Origin: Zygnema cylindricum
Lineage: Eukaryota > Streptophyta > Zygnematophyceae > Zygnematales > Zygnemataceae
Length of the DNA: 62,685 nt
Assembly: GCA_037447655.1 (NCBI GenBank)
Contig: JBBHKE010001829.1
Coordinates: 1-62,685, forward strand
Reading direction: 5' to 3'
Shown: piece by piece, positions 36,227 to 49,936 of the stretch
Layout of the letters: every line of letters starts with the position of its first letter
How positions within the stretch are numbered: the first letter of the stretch is position 1
Program-made: the position numbers and the translations under genes
The notes under the pieces: generated by a model
Told to the model about the DNA's origin: nothing
What the model saw: only the letters and a program-made list of their open reading frames with translations
Databases searched by the model: none

Positions 36227-37300
36227 GGGTGCGTCTCTGTGTGCTTAAGTAAGGGTTTTTTTCTGTCGTTTTGCTGTAAAACTTAGAGCCGTACCGCGTA
36301 AATTTAAACCGTACAATAAAATAGAAAAAAGAGGTACATTTTGCGTCATCATCGAATTTAAAATGTACTACATCTTGTCGTCTTGTGTTCTTCGACCCAC
36401 TTCGACGACAAAAAACGTCATCTTCAACCTTATCTTTAAAATACAGGGCCGATGTGTTTTAAAATTAAGGATTTTCTATAAACAAATAGGAACACGTATT
36501 CGCACTTGTAATTTTTTGTTCAAAAAATTCAAACGATTTCAAGCGACGTGGAAGTGTACACGATTCGCTATGTTTTGTCCGTTTTTGTCTAATGCGACAA
36601 AGAGAAGTACACAGTTTGTTTTGTTTTGTCCGTTTCCATCCGGTACGGGATTTTTTTTTGCAGGGGTCTGAAGATTCCGATGCCATTTCACGTCGAGCCG
36701 ATAGACGCAAAGTCAAAACGCATCTTCTTCAACCGTGAAACGGCACAGGCTGGAGGGCGGTATGTCTACAATGTCATGAAAAGTCACGCGACGTCACATG
36801 CAGTTACGAAAACGTGCGCCATCACAGATTGTAGACGTTGACAGCCGTCACGGGCATTGTCGACGTATACAATCGTCACGCCCTAAGTGACAATTTCGTT
36901 TGGTACACATATGCGTGGTTCACACTTGGAAAAATGGGAAAACGATGTCATAAATTTTGGGATCCGTACGCCAAATTTCATAAAATGACAAAAAACGCGG
37001 CGGTGACGGTTGGGACGGTCGGTTTCGACCGTTTTGGAGCGTAGCGGCGGAAAAAAAATGCAGTTTTAAGCGTCAAAACTTGACAGCTGCGAATACCGAA
37101 CAGCAACTGCCGTCCGCCATCGGACATCATGTTCGGAATGCACTTTTTCGTTTTTGAAGAATTACGAAACGAAGCGCACGGACGTAAACCGTACAAGATA
37201 TTTTTACCTCGCAAACTTATGAACAAACTAGACGACCAATCAGGTAAGAGAACATGTAATGTAAAAAAAAAAAAAAATACCGATGGAAAAAAAATAATAA
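36227..37300. mobile_element. Harbinger-like element, left end only (copy A)
   Basis: It begins GGGTGCGTCTCTGTGTGC then TAAGTAAGGGTTTTTTTCTG, shared with 41779. The two copies stay similar to about GAGAACATGTAATGT and CCGATGGAAAAA. No inverse right end is present in either copy. The interior has GTAGACGTTGACAACCGTCA-like inverted words and GGGATCCGTACGCCAAATTT. Short open frames on both strands have no known domain. Confidence 0.55.
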
Positions 37301-37452
37301 TACAAACTAATAAATGTTCTAAACTTCTAATACTAATAACCGTGTTAATACTAATTAAACACTATTAATTACTGTACTAACACTACACCGTCGATCGTAT
37401 TTAGCGTGTAGAAATTATTAGAGTGTAGAATAACTTAGTGTCATGTACACTA

Positions 37453-37651
37453 CACCGCGAATCGTTATTAGCGTTATGAACTCTATATCGGCACCCCAAT
37501 TTTTTGACATTAATACCTTAAATATAATAAACTACACTATTTAAGGACGTGGACCATAATCTGCCACGTCTCCTGGAACTAAATTAGAATGAATGACGCT
37601 AATTTTTTCTTTACACTAATAATTTCTCAACGCTAATAACGATTCGCGGTG
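37453..37651. mobile_element. 199-bp TA-flanked MITE
   Basis: CACCGCGAATCGTTATTAGC on the left and GCTAATAACGATTCGCGGTG on the right are perfect inverse complements, with TA outside each. It lies within a partly overlapping ACACCGTCGATCG terminus that starts near 37383, so one insertion may sit in another. Confidence 0.85.
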
Positions 37652-38667
37652 TAGTTTTGACTTAGAAAAATTTCGAAAAAAAAGCACTAATTTTTCAACG
37701 AACGCCAATATGGGTACAGCTGATTTGTCAAGAGGATATTCACAGTAAAATAGGTAAAAGCATAAACTCTGAAAATTTGTACACTGTCGCATACTTTCAC
37801 TCTAATTAATTCCTAACTCTAATTTCGGTTTTTTAGGGTGTAGGCAATATGCGACAAATAAATGTACACTAAAACAGGTACAAGTACGCAATCTTTTATA
37901 TCGTACACCGAATCGTGATTGTATCCTATTTAGGATTAACTCCCATTTGGGTATATTTTTGGCAAACGCGTTTTAACTTTAATTCACAGGGCAATTTTCC
38001 GCGTGATAGCAAATATTTTATTAAAATATCCGTACTTGTATAATGAAAAAGAACATTTTTATACGCACCGACACCTTCCGTATTCCACACTAATAAAAAA
38101 ATACATAAATTAAAATGGTTTACACTAATTGTTCTTCTCGAAATTAGCGTACAATAAAAATTTGTATCATTTAACCTATTTTAAGTAAAACCCTCAAAAC
38201 TTAGGCGCGTCGCAATCCGCCGTCCATTTATTAACGCATTCCGCGCCACTCAATTACTCCATCACGTCCCTTTAATTTTACTCATACATTTACTCCCCCA
38301 ATCCACAAATCCATTCGAACCTCCATTTGTATAACCACATTGCTTCCGTTAATAACATACGCACGAAACGTCGCGTGCGCACAAAACGTGACGTACGCAC
38401 GAAACTAGGTTTTCAAAACAACATAGGGTAGCCGTACATTGGTCGTGTATTGTACAATTATTACATTCGAAAAAGCAAAAAAAATATCCATGACGAACAC
38501 GCGATCCCTAACGTACACGTGTTACAAGCCACGTGCTTGCATCCACAGTTTTAATCGGCCACCGACATTATCCTCGCACGCTACTTCTGTCATCCAATGA
38601 TGTTCAAAGTTTGCAGCGCCTATTTGCCATTCCGTTTCCAAATTTTAATTTAAGTTTACAAAACTAA
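37652..38667. other. AT-rich spacer with element debris
   Basis: Scattered TA-element words (ACACTAAT, GTGTAGG, GTACACCGAATCGTGATTG at 37902) but no pair of ends and no gene. Confidence 0.4.
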
Positions 38668-40422
38668 GGGTATTTTTGCATGTTTTGAAGTTACGGTTAT
38701 ATTTTGTCGCTTTCCTATATAACTTAGAAAAAAACGAGAAAATCAGCAGCCGTACCAAAAAATATAAATCACCACCTTACAAGTTGCGTTACCTTGAAAC
38801 TTTATACGTACAGTAGTTTGTCGTCTAGTGCGATACAATTTGTCGTTTAGCGCATTTCGACCCACTTTCGCGTCCTTTCAACACATGTTCAAACTTTACA
38901 TCAAATCACCTCGCGAGGTGATTTGAAATAAAGTCCAATAAGGTGAGCGAATAGGCAAACACTATCGCACGTGTCTGAAGTTTTTTACAATTTTTGTGCG
39001 CGGAGTACCAAAAAATAACAAAATGCACGTTTCCAGCCTGTGCGCAATGTTTTGCGTGCGCTGATTTCCGTTTAGACCCTGTCTCTCTAAAAAACACGTG
39101 TCTTCACACATACGGTGTATGAAAAGTATTGGCCACTTGTTGGCAAGTGGGAAGACGAAAAACGAAACCGCAAATTCCCTGCGACAGCGAAAGGTATTTT
39201 AGGGTTTCGACACGTCGACAATGTGGCGTATAGACATTACAAAGTAACAAAAATTGTACAATGTGCGGAGAAACACCTCAAATTGAAGCAGAGTGTAAGG
39301 GCACTTTCCCATGTAACCGAAACTTTAGTCTTGTAACTTTGTTTTTAGCAAAGATTCTCCGTACTACATTCAGAGCATTCGTAAAATCAAATCGTTACTT
39401 TAGATTATGACGGATGTAGACGTGGGTGAAATTTGTGACGGTTTGTAGAAGACTACAAAACTCGCGACAATTGTTGACGTTTACAAAATAGCGACATTTG
39501 CAGACGTCTATCTACTTATGACATTGTAGATGTTTAAGTTTTGTGACATATTGATGTCACGCTCACTTATGATAGCTTCGACGTCACTGAATCTAAAACC
39601 TTCGGCCATGGTTTTGCGATTTTGTTTTATCGTCCATTCTCATTGTACTTGCCATCAAAATAAGCTAAAAGACAACCAAAAGAAATATTTTTTAGAGATC
39701 TTTCATTTGATACCTTTCTTGTTTTTTTTCATTGCAAAAATTGTGAGATATACGTGTTAGTGGGAGAGGGAGAGAGAGAGGCGCTTTCACGGACTTCGCT
39801 TTTGCGAAATGGCGTCCGATGGTCGAGACCCCTCCACTGCCTCTGTACGGAAAAAGGAGCACGGAAAAAAGTACGTACGGGCTGTAAACATGCAGTGGTT
39901 TTTTTTTAAGGAATTTTTTTTCAAAAACCTCCGACGCGTCTGAAATCATATTCATATTCGCCCACGTCGTGGAACTTTATTTAAAATCACCTCGCGAGGT
40001 GATTTTATTAAAGTTTGAAGATGACGAAGAAGGACGCGAAAGTGCGTCGAAACTCGCTAAACGATAATCTGCGTCGCGATAGATGACAAACTGCGGTACA
40101 GCTAAAGTTTTAATGGAACGCAACTTGAAAGGTGTTAATTTGATTTTTTTGGTAAAGCTGCAGATTTTTTCCTTTTTTTCCAAGTTATAAAGGAAACCGA
40201 CAGAAAATAACTTTAACTTTAGCACATGGGAAAGTGCCCTACGTTTCGCTTCATTTTGTGTACCGCTTCATCTGTCACAATTCTTCGTACACGTCTTCGT
40301 AAGTCACTTTTTTAAAAGACAAGTTATTTGCGTTTACATCCGAATTCTCTGAAAGCTATACGATTTTTTTTCCTAAAAAACAAAATGACAAGACTAAGTT
40401 TAGGTTACATGCGAAAGTACCC
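38668..40422. mobile_element. PIF/Harbinger-like element (outer), interrupted
   Basis: The left end GGGTATTTTTGCATGT and right end ACATGCGAAAGTACCC are flanked by TAA on both sides. Without the inner insertion it is about 0.81 kb. Its two halves (to 39298 and from 40240) match contiguous sequence in the 8813 element around GAAGCCGAGTGGAAGTTTCGC. It contains the palindrome at 38901-38926. Confidence 0.85.
39299..40239. mobile_element. PIF/Harbinger-like element (inner, nested)
   Basis: GGGCACTTTCCCATGTAACC on the left; ACATGGGAAAGTGCCC on the right. The flanks are TAA and TAC, that is, a TAA duplication with one later change. It is inserted in the middle of the 38668-40422 element, so it arrived later. 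It contains the palindrome at 39983-40006. Confidence 0.88.
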
Positions 40423-41186
40423 TAAATTTTGATCGCATGCTTTTCGTACAGATCCTTAATTACCTTTCCCCTCGATGGTCCACATATGCCATTCATATTT
40501 AAAGCTTTTAACAATATTGAATATTTAAAAAATTTCAAAACCTGAATACGAACCTTTGCGTTAAAAGCCAAAATGAGCCAAAGCAGGTGACCCAACAAAT
40601 GGATGACTCTACAAGATGTCACACCCAGTAAACGTGTCTGTACGCTTATCGTGTCCGTACGTTTACTGGGAACGCCCAACAGAATTGAGGCCTTAACTCG
40701 TCTTGGAAGCTTTCGACAAAAGTACAAAGTCGGCGCCGTCTTGTGTGACCGTACGAAAATCCATTGCAACAGATATCATCTCCTTGTTCCTGAAGATCCT
40801 TAGGAAAGCGCTTTTTCCGGGACTTTTCGCAATGTACCTCCTTGTAGTTGTACGGACGTACCTTTTACGACGCCCAGAAATACTTGTCAACCAATTTTGA
40901 ATTGGGAATTGCTAATCGCATAGACGATTTTTGCTTCACGCTGGTAGTTGTCAAAAATTGTAAATTTGAAGTACATTTTCTACAAGCTATGTACCTTTAA
41001 GTTTAGATTTGACGGTCAATCCGTCAAACAACTTTGACTGGCGAATTGTTGTAACGGCGGTTAAAAAAGTGTCCCGGTTGCGAACGTCGACCGTTATAAA
41101 AAAAAATCAATTCACACGGCCGGCGGAAGTTTACTGTAACAGAAATGCGGTAGCCACATATAAATAAAAATGGCTGCGCGTAAGTA
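40423..41186. other. Gene-free spacer
   Basis: A short inverted phrase around GTAAACGTGTCTGTACG / CGTACGTTTACTGGG (40627-40671) forms a foldback. Open frames up to 115 codons have no domain. Confidence 0.4.
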
Positions 41187-41726
41187 CACCGCGAATCGTT
41201 ATTAGTGTCAAAGTCACTAATTTGGGTTCTTAAAATTTTGTTTTTTTTCCTCAAATAGGATACATGATTTTAACTTTTCCTTGACGTTAATTAGGGTACT
41301 GTTCAAAATAGTGTAAAGCCCGAAAGTACAATATAATTGAAATAGTGTTGTGTACGGTCTATGTTGGACCGTACATCACTGTACCTTTTCAAGTGAAAAT
41401 TTACAAAAAATGAATTTAATCAGACGCGCATGCATAGGAACGTGCGCTAAATGAAACGTGATTAGTCTGACATGTAAATTAGTGTAGTATGCAAGGATAT
41501 TTTTAATTCTCGACGGCATACGATTTCCAATATTTTGTACGGATACATATATTAATGTATATAATCGTAAGGCGAATATTCCATTTTTGTTTTTCCCAAA
41601 TTAGCATAAAAGCCGAAATTAGAATACACCTTTTAAAAAAATAAATCAAATTCTTAATTAGCATCAATTACCATAAATTTTCTTCAACACTATTTAAACT
41701 TTGACACTAATATCGATTAGCGGTGT
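41187..41726. mobile_element. 540-bp TA-flanked inverted-repeat element
   Basis: CACCGCGAATCGTTATTAGTG on the left and CACTAATATCGATTAGCGGTG on the right, each bordered by TA. The interior is AT-rich with CCGTACA..GTACGG words. Noncoding. Confidence 0.75.
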
Positions 41727-41778
41727 AGTTTCTCACTTCACGTGACCTCCACACACCGACATTTGATTTAGGCACTTA

Positions 41779-42850
41779 GGGTGTGTCCCCATGTGCATAA
41801 GTAAGGGTTTTTTTCTGTCGTTTTGCCGTAAACTTAGCGCCGTACTGCCTAAGCTGCAACCGTACGAAGGAATCGCAAATTTGTTGAGTACAATTTGCGT
41901 CATCCTTAAACTTAGGATGTACGAAAATTTGTCGTCTTGTGCTTTTTGACACTTCTACCACAAAAAACGTCATCTTCACACCTTTGTTTAAAACACATGC
42001 GCTATGTGATTTAAAATTAGGTTTTTTTTCGATTGACAAATAGGAACATTTTTTCGCACGTGCCTTAAATTTTGAAAAAAAAAATACGATTTCCAAGGAC
42101 AAAGAAAAGCACATAGTTCGCTATGTTCTGTCTGTTTGCGTTATAATAAGACCAAAATAAGTACACAGTTTGTTTAATTTTGTCCGTTTTCGTCCAGTAC
42201 GGATTTTTTATTTGCAAGGGTCTTCAAATTCCGATGCCATTTCACCTCGAGCGGACAGGCGATGCGAAGGGCAAATCACATCTTCTTCAACCGTGAAACT
42301 GCCAAGCTGGAATGCTGTACGTCTACAATGTCACGATAAGACATGCGACGTCACAAAGCAGCTCCAAAAAATAACGTTCGACCACAGATTGTAGACGTTG
42401 ACAACCGTCACAGGTATTGTCGACTTATACAATAGTCACAAGCGTAAGTTGCGATTTCGTCCTTACAAACATATGCGTGGTTCACACTTGAAAATGGGAA
42501 AACGGATGTCATAAATTTTGGGATCCGTACGCCAAATTTCATTAAATGACAAAAAACGCGGCGGTGACGGTTGGGGCAGTTGGTTTGACCGTTTTGAAGC
42601 GTAGCTGCGGACAAAAGACGCAATTTTATGCGTCAAAACTCGACAGCTGCGTATACCAAACGGCAACTGCCGTCCGCCATCGGACATCATGTTCGGAATG
42701 CACTTTTTCGTTTTTGAAGAATTTCGAAAACGAAGCGCACGGACGTGAACCGTACAAGAATTCATTCCGTCGCAAACTTCTGAACAAACTAGGGGACCAA
42801 TCACATAAGAGAACACGCAATGTCAAGAAAATAAAATAACACCGATGGAA
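41779..42850. mobile_element. Harbinger-like element, left end only (copy B)
   Basis: Begins GGGTGTGTCCCCATGTGC after TTA and runs parallel to copy A (36227-37300) to the same downstream point (CACCGATGGAAAAA). The block at 42510-42830 is very close to 36960-37260, for example GGACATCATGTTCGGAATGC. No right terminus found. Confidence 0.6.
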
Positions 42851-43782
42851 AAAATAAAAAAGGGGCATGGCCAAAGTTCCTTCGCGGTTATTTTCGGTCT
42901 GTACAAACGCTTGCGTGGCAGTACATTTTGGTTTGGAAGGATTCGTACATATCATGTCGGCAAAGCGCTTCCTTTTTCGTACGGGCAAGTGGCTCCTATC
43001 ACGACACGCTAGTTGACGTAGGCTAGCGTCTCGTGCCAGTTCACGGCGGACAAAAAATAGTACCGTTTTCATACCATACCGTTTTCCCCTTTTTCAAGTG
43101 TGAACCACGCAATAGTTCAAACGTGAAAACAAAACACTATATGTACCAAAATATAAAATACCATACTCTACACGTATTTTACTATTTTGCGTATGGTATA
43201 GTACGCGATGGATAACTAATTAGTAATTAACTACAGTACAGTACAGTAAAGTACTGTACAGTACTGTACGTTTCCAGTAATCTTTGTTTTTTTTAACTGT
43301 CATTTATTTTGTGTTTATTGCCGTTTAAGTCACTGTTTCTTACGTGCCATAGCTTCTTCTTACACCGGGCAGCCATGGCTGATTTCTAACTTGCAGTAAC
43401 TACACCGGCGAACTTTTACACAGTCGAACGATTATACTGTCGAAATTTTACCCTCGTTTTCAGGGAAAATCGTACATTCGTTCGGTTTTTTGGATAACTT
43501 TACATTCGGTTTAACCCTAAAACTGTACGATTCATTGTACCTTCGACATTAACGCAAATTCTTCTATGTGATAATCCTATCAGGTCATAAAATCTCTTTT
43601 TTTTTCGGGAGAGAAAAAATGGATGTGACAGAAGGACAACTGGTGATCATGTTGGAGTTTTTATCTCCTTCTTTTTCAAATACTTAGCTGGTGAGTGCGA
43701 TTCTGTATAATAATTGTTGCAATTGTCAATTGGTTTATGGTTTTTACAATTTGTTTCGTCTTTGATGGAACATTGCATTTGC
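42851..43782. other. Spacer
   Basis: CAGTAC-rich palindrome (ACAGTACAGTACAG ... CTGTACAGTACTGTAC) at 43232-43268. Otherwise nothing recognisable. The upstream edge of gene 4 transcription cannot be located. Confidence 0.35.
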
Positions 43783-44110
43783 AGAATATTATTATTATTA
43801 TTATTTCTGTTGCTATTATCATTACTTGTGCTATTACTATTACTACTACAAGTACTAGTACCAGTAGTCGTACTATTACTATCACTGTATTGCTGTATTA
43901 CTATATTTTATCACTATATCAATATATTACTTATTTATTACTTTACATATTACTATATCACTATATTATTATATTGCTATATACCTATATTACCATGTTA
44001 CAAATAGGTATAACTATATTGCTATATTTCTATATGACTATTAATATTACGATTACTATTACTATAACTATCACTATTACTCTCACTATTAGTATTATTT
44101 TTATTGTTAA
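43783..44110. repeat. Imperfect ATT/ACT triplet and hexamer repeat
   Basis: ATTATTATT passes into ACTATTACT, TATATTACT and ACTATTACTATA units over about 330 bases. The 148-codon frame through it (I/T rich) is compositional. Confidence 0.85.
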
Positions 44111-44204
44111 CACTACCGCTGAAGGTTCTTATTTGTGTTAAAAATACCAACTTCAGTAATTTGATTTTATTGAGGATGCTTAGGTCTTGGAGTTTGGATT
44201 CTTT

Positions 44205-44375
44205 TCCCTCTCTCTCTCTCTCTCTCTCTTCGTTCTCTCTCTTTGTTCCCTCTCTCCCCTTTCTCTCCCTTCCTCTCCCCCTCCCCTGCCCTCTTCTCTC
44301 CTTCTCTCCTCTCTTTCTCTCCTCTCTCTTTCACTCCTTTCCTCTCTCTCTCCTCCTCTCTCTCACACACGAATG
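44205..44375. repeat. CT microsatellite upstream of gene 4
   Basis: CTCTCTCTC with TCCCCT and TTCTCT variants, ending about 75 bases before the proposed start codon of gene 4. It could lie in the promoter or 5' UTR. Confidence 0.9.
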
Positions 44376-44445
44376 CATCTGGCCTTTTTTTTTCACTTTC
44401 AGGGTTTCCAATTCTGTCGATAACTGATTTTAAAAAGTTGCGAAA

Positions 44446-47400
44446 ATGGACCAATGCCGAAAGGAAGCCGCGGATTCCTCTACTTCTTTGGAAACCCTAA
44501 AGTGCCCTACCCCTCATGGAGGACGTTTTGGAGACCATAAAGGCATCACATTTGTGCTTCTTTGTCAAGTCCTGGCCCATTTGCTGAGACCTCCGACAAT
44601 GGGATGTTTTTCAAAAGAAAACATTCACAATTCTTGTCTTTTTGGAACAGTTTGTCTTGATTCAGTTGGAATCACAGCAGCAGTTCTTTGGTTACTGTTC
44701 ACAATCTATGTGGAAAATTCAGTTTGGTACAGTCGACATCGGGGCCATATTCTTGCAATTTGTCACGCGGCAGTTGCAGTTAAGGATGCCATGGAAGTGC
44801 ATAGATATCCGGAGGCTGTTTGGATAAATGCAATTTTTTGTTGTACACTTCCATCTGTAGTTTCTAGTATGGGACATTCGAGCATGTGGCCTGAGCTTTT
44901 TACTCGTTTATCTGCACAGGTGAGAAAGATGGGAAATAGAAGATCCCAAGCGTTTTTGGGTCTGTTTGGGCCTTTTTGAGTCTTTTGTTTTGGTTTTCTT
45001 GTTTCTGTTTCACGAAGGTTGTCTGTTAATAGCAGAAAATTTACTTTGGGATTGGAAAATGGAAAGTGAATGAGTCATGCAGTTCTTTTTGTTGTATTTT
45101 ATTCTGTTCAAGATGAGGATTGTCTTTGTTTTTTGTTTGGAGGATTAGATGGTATGTATTTTGAACGAATTTTGGAGTCTCTTATCATCTAAAATATAAT
45201 TCCTCTGTTGCACATTCTTCACATAGAACTGTGCACAATGACCCTTAATTTATTTTTAAGTTTAAACGAAGAGGTTCATAAAGACTCATTATGGAAAGGA
45301 AAATGGGTGTTTTACAGGTTTTTGCCTTTGCGAGTATTTTGTTTTTGCTGGACGATCAGGGAGCCATTGGCACAAATCTTCCCATGTTAACTGCTACGAG
45401 TTTGGCATCAGGTTTATTTGCCAGTTGTTCTCAAGGAGAAAGTTGGACTCTGGAGATTAATCCACTCCAATACATGTCAGAGGGAAGGATTCCTTTTCCA
45501 TCTAACACTGAAAGTTCGATTGAGGCGTCAAAACTTAAAGGCAAGACGATGCATGATGATGAACTTTTTTTGGAGAAAGAAGAATCTCTTGTTTCACATT
45601 CACCGTTGCAAATGGAATTTTCAGATACAGACAAGACTGGGAAACTGACGAAGGGGACTTACAGGCAATCCTCCATAGCTACTGAGAGCGTCACAAGTTT
45701 GTCAGCACCCTTCTCTCAGTCCAATGATGAATTGAATCGGTCATTGCATTCCTCTACTTTTGAAAAAAGCATATCAAAGCAAGAGGTTATGACGTCTCTT
45801 GATGGATATCTACCTACTGAGGTTCCTGGAAAAGAAACCTTTTGTTTACACTGCAAGAATGTTAATTCTGAGGCTGTAAAAACTCACGAATCTTCAGTAG
45901 ACCTCTTTCCATTAGTTTTCCCGTACAAAAAAAAATCCACAGCAAGACATGCTGGGCAATCAGCCATTCATAGGTCGTTTAACACAAACGTTATCAGAAA
46001 TATAGAAGTAAATGTTGATGCTCTTGGAGAAGAGGCTATCGATGTGATAAAATTAGCTTGTGAAGCCATTTCTGCCGTTGACGAAACGGCAGAAACCAGA
46101 TTGGCTGCTGAACACGTGGTTGCTGTTGCTTTAAGAGTTGCAGAATTGGAGAGACAGGTGATGGAAGTGAAAGTTTTGGAAGCCAAGGAAGCCATGGAGA
46201 AAGCTATGACAGCTGTCACACAGGCGACACAAGTTAATAAGGCGACAATGTTGCAATTGAATGGGGCCATTGCTGGAGAGCTTATAAGAATAGCTAGTTT
46301 CTCTAGAAAACTGCAAGAGGAGGATTCCGGAAGATGGTTTGGTGCGTGTACTCAGGCCATGGAAAAGGTTTCTTTGTCAAAGGGAGTAAAGGAGGGAATT
46401 GGGGCTAGTGGGAGGGTAGGGGAGAGGTCTAAGGGAGGTTTCATTCCAGGTGCCTGTTTTCAGGAGATAAGGGACTACTGTCCGAACTCCGTTGACAACA
46501 GTTTGTATAAAATAGACAGAAAAAAATCACTTGAGGAGGCTGAGCCGATAACCTCTCTGCCAAAGCAATTGAACAAAATTTTGAAGGCAGTCAATCTTTC
46601 AGACATGAGCGCAGAGTTATCACAAATTCCAGAAATGGGAGAGAAGAATAGAATCAAGGAGGGGTTAGGGCTTGTAAATCATAAGGAAATTCAAGATTGT
46701 ATGGCAGATATGGATGACTCAAGTTGCAAAAAGATTTCAGAGTCGAATTCGAGCTCGCAAAGGAAACCATGGCTGCCAGCTCCTCCAGGGCGGAGGATAT
46801 GGAGAGAGGTAAAGCTAAAAGGATTGGTTTGCAGAACTGGAGTAAAAGTCCCTGCGGCAAAAGTTTGTGTGCTTTTGGCTCGTCAACGAGCGGTAGAGGC
46901 AGCAATTTGGTTTGAAAGATTTTGCCCTCGATCTAGTCTTCCGGACGAGTTTTATATGCAAGTAAGTGATGGTCGGAGGCTCTCTTTTGTTATATTTTTG
47001 GGTACTTACATGGCCAGGATAAAGTAAGCTCAATGAGGTGAGAATGGATTTAAAGTTGGCAAGGGTGGATGTAGTCATAATGGGATGAGGTGGAGTTTAT
47101 GTGGTACCTGCACCAATCTCATTTGTGGAGGTTTTTGGCGTTCTTTGACATTCAGGCTATTATGTCATTGTTTAGACTTTGCTAGTTTTCGAGTTTCAAT
47201 ATTTCATGAGTTATGTAGTTTTGGCGGTAAATCGAGAGGGGAGGAAAATTCTTTTTTGTTTTTTATGTTTTTTTACTATTGTAGGATCGCTGCTCTGGAC
47301 AGTTTAATGTTACACTATGGCCTCTGGGTTTATTTTCTCCCAAAAGTTGAGTATTAAGTGGTTTCTGATGGTTTGCTAGGCATTTATGTTTAGAGAAAAA

Positions 47401-48258
47401 TTTGGGTTTGAAAAAAAAAAACCCATCTTCCCCATAATGCTGGAACTGATCGGAGGATTAGTAACTTTGCAGGCAGAGGTGGAAATGGAGGAACATGGAT
47501 ATGGGGAGGCAGTGAAGGCTTGGAGACAGGGACAAGGAGAGACTAAGGCTTTGGAATTAATGCGAAACTCAACTTTTGAAGGTGATATTTCCGCAGCCAT
47601 TATTAAATGCAGAAATTCTCGTCTAGAGCTCACAGCTTTAGGAGTGGTAGCGGCAAGAAGTGAGCCATGGCTGGCCCTTGAAAGAAGACACGGTCAACCA
47701 GGTCTCCTTTTCGCTCCAATCGAAGCTTCTTTGCCAACATTTCTTTGTGAGGATATTACTCAAAAAGGAAAAGAAATTTCCAGAGTCGGTTTGGATGTAC
47801 CGAGGTCGTCATGGTTAGCGAAACATGTCAGTTTATCAGAATTGTTAGAGGGAGTTTTAAGCAGTATAAAACCTCCCCTTGGTCCAGGACAGAAAAATGC
47901 AGTAAGGGCGGTAGGGAGGGATATGGATCGCGTCGAGGCTGATATCGCGCTAAAATTTGAAGAACTTTGTAAAGGAATGGGAGCATGGATAAAGGGTGGA
48001 GATTCAACTTGCGAGTTAGACCCACTTCAGGGAGCTGGAGCTTTGATTTCTACTATGGGAGAGAGAGTCGAGGGATTTTTATTGGAGGCCGCGGATCGGC
48101 ATTTTCAGTTATTTGAATTCTGTAGGGCAGTCCTTGTACCTGCCCAAATGAGAGAATTAATTTTTGGTCTCAGTGAACAAACTTGCAAATTGGGACATGT
48201 ATCCCAATTTTGGGAAATGAGCCACGAATTTATAAAATTAGAAACAAGAGGAGACTAG
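44446..48258 (+). CDS. Unrecognised membrane protein with long coiled coil, about 967 aa
   Basis: I do not recognise this gene. Exons 44446-44919, 45318-46961 and 47473-48258 (stop TAG) join phase 0 at GT-AG borders. The N-terminal third has four or five hydrophobic segments (about 33-47, 66-90 with ITAAVLWLLFTIYVE, 125-142 with INAIFCCTLPSVVSSMGH, 159-171 VFAFASILFLL, 176-192). The second segment crosses no splice site, while the fourth starts exactly at the exon 2 junction, supporting that junction. About 200 polar residues follow. An Ala/Glu-rich helical stretch (about 391-492, with EEAIDVIKLACEAISAVDET and VAELERQVMEVKVLEAKEAM) predicts a coiled coil. Exon 3 is conserved-looking and mixed helical (MRNSTFEGDISAAIIKC, FCRAVLVPAQMRELIFGL). 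The ATG at 44446 is the first in frame. A membrane-anchored scaffold or tether is conceivable, but no function is assigned. Confidence 0.75.
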
Positions 48259-49470
48259 TTTTTTTTAAAGGGTAGGCCAATCTGAAGAATAGAAAAGGTA
48301 AATTTTTATGTCGTTCGAAAGGGAAGAAAGAAGAGTGATATGGGCGATATGGAATCGACGAATTGAATCCGAATTTGCATACAACGTAGGATCCGGTCCG
48401 GTCAGTAAAACCAAAAAAACGGATCGAAAAAAGTTTAGCAGAAAGACTGGCTTATTTGACGACGTTGTGTGTCTGTATAGAAGGCAAATAATCTCTTCCC
48501 TTCCCTTCCCTTTTGTTCCCTTTTGCCCTCACGTGTGACTTTTTATCTCCTTCCAGTTCCTCGGTTTTTACCGTCCTTACCTTTGCTTGCTGCAATGGAA
48601 GACGGCAATATTGGCAAAAAGAGTCTCTTCTCGAATTTGAATTTGACTTTTCTCAAATTTCCAAAATTTTGGAAAAGCAAAATGGTTCTCAAATTTACAA
48701 ATTTTTGGAAATTCTCAAATTTACAAATTTTTGGAAATTCTCAAATTTCTGTGGTTTTTTTAGTTTCTCCACATGGGAAATGGTCCAATTATTGGTCGTT
48801 GTGTAACAAAAGAAAACCTATTTTGCTCTCGCAAAAGGTTCCAAATGGGGTTTAGATGGTATTGAAACGAAGCTTTATTACCTGTGTGTGCTTCTGGCAG
48901 TGACCAGTGAGTAGCACATGGATGTTTATCAATGGTGGACGGTTTTTTAAAATTTTACTTTTTAATTGGTCATTTCTATTTATCGTTTGGTATGCGATTA
49001 CATTTTGATGAAAGATGAACTTTTTTTGTTTCAGGTATTAGGGTACCTGTAGGAATTAGGGTTAACCAGTTGCATATGGTTTTTTTTTGTCGAATTCGTG
49101 GCATCTTTTTATAGGCTCCATTCCAGCCTGTAGACACTGTTTCCTTCTTTTGTCGGTATTCTAATGCATTCACTTTTACCCTGTCAACCACATCTCGGCC
49201 GTATATAAAGACAGATTGTCATTCCGCAAATGTTGTTTTCCTTTTACTTACTTTCTTTTATGTTTACCACACATGCTTGCGTAAGTTCTCTTGCGGTGAT
49301 TTTCATTTTAGTTTGCTTCTTTCCATGTTCAGTTTTTCAGCTTAGTTTACCATGTACTCAGATGGTTTACCATTTCAATTTCATAATAAAGCTCCGTTCT
49401 TTTATCTCCTGGATGCCAATGTATAAGAGTTGGAGTTTTCACTGCAATCCTCAATGACAAAGCAAAACAC
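48259..49470. other. Gene 4 3' flank
   Basis: A triplicated AAATTTACAAATTTTTGGAA-type phrase lies at 48660-48745. Polyadenylation-like AATAAAGC near 49385. No gene. Confidence 0.45.
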
Positions 49471-49653
49471 CACTCATGGTTATTAGCATTAAACATTTAT
49501 TAGTGTTAATGCAAAATTATAGTTACTAATACTAATTTAGTGCAAGGAGATGTGGCAGATTGTAGCCCACGTTGTCTACTCTATTTTGTGATTTTTGGCC
49601 TAAAATAGTTGCCACCAAATTAATGTTATTAACGATAATAACGATGAGCAATG
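49471..49653. mobile_element. Degenerate TA-type MITE
   Basis: CACTCATGGTTATTAGCATT against AACGATAATAACGATGAGCA form decayed inverse ends. The core (ACTAATACTAATTTAGTGCA, then AGGAGATGTGGCAG) matches 5757-5912. Confidence 0.6.
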
Positions 49654-49936
49654 TAGTAAATTCATTTTAGCAATTCTTAATATGCACTACTGCTACGCTG
49701 CATATGTCACCAACGTGGTGGAAGAAAGTATACAGACAGTGAAATATGATATATCTACGCCAAAATTTTTGCACGTGAATGTGCCTAACCTTTCAAGGTG
49801 ACTGACTAGGATGCTTTGACTTTATTAGTGTTCTACAAATGTAAAATGCACTTAAAGTACCAGAATAGTGTTAGAGCAAAAATAGAGCGTACGATGTGCG
49901 TTTCAGTGATCCAAAAGCTACAAAAGTTGGCATGTA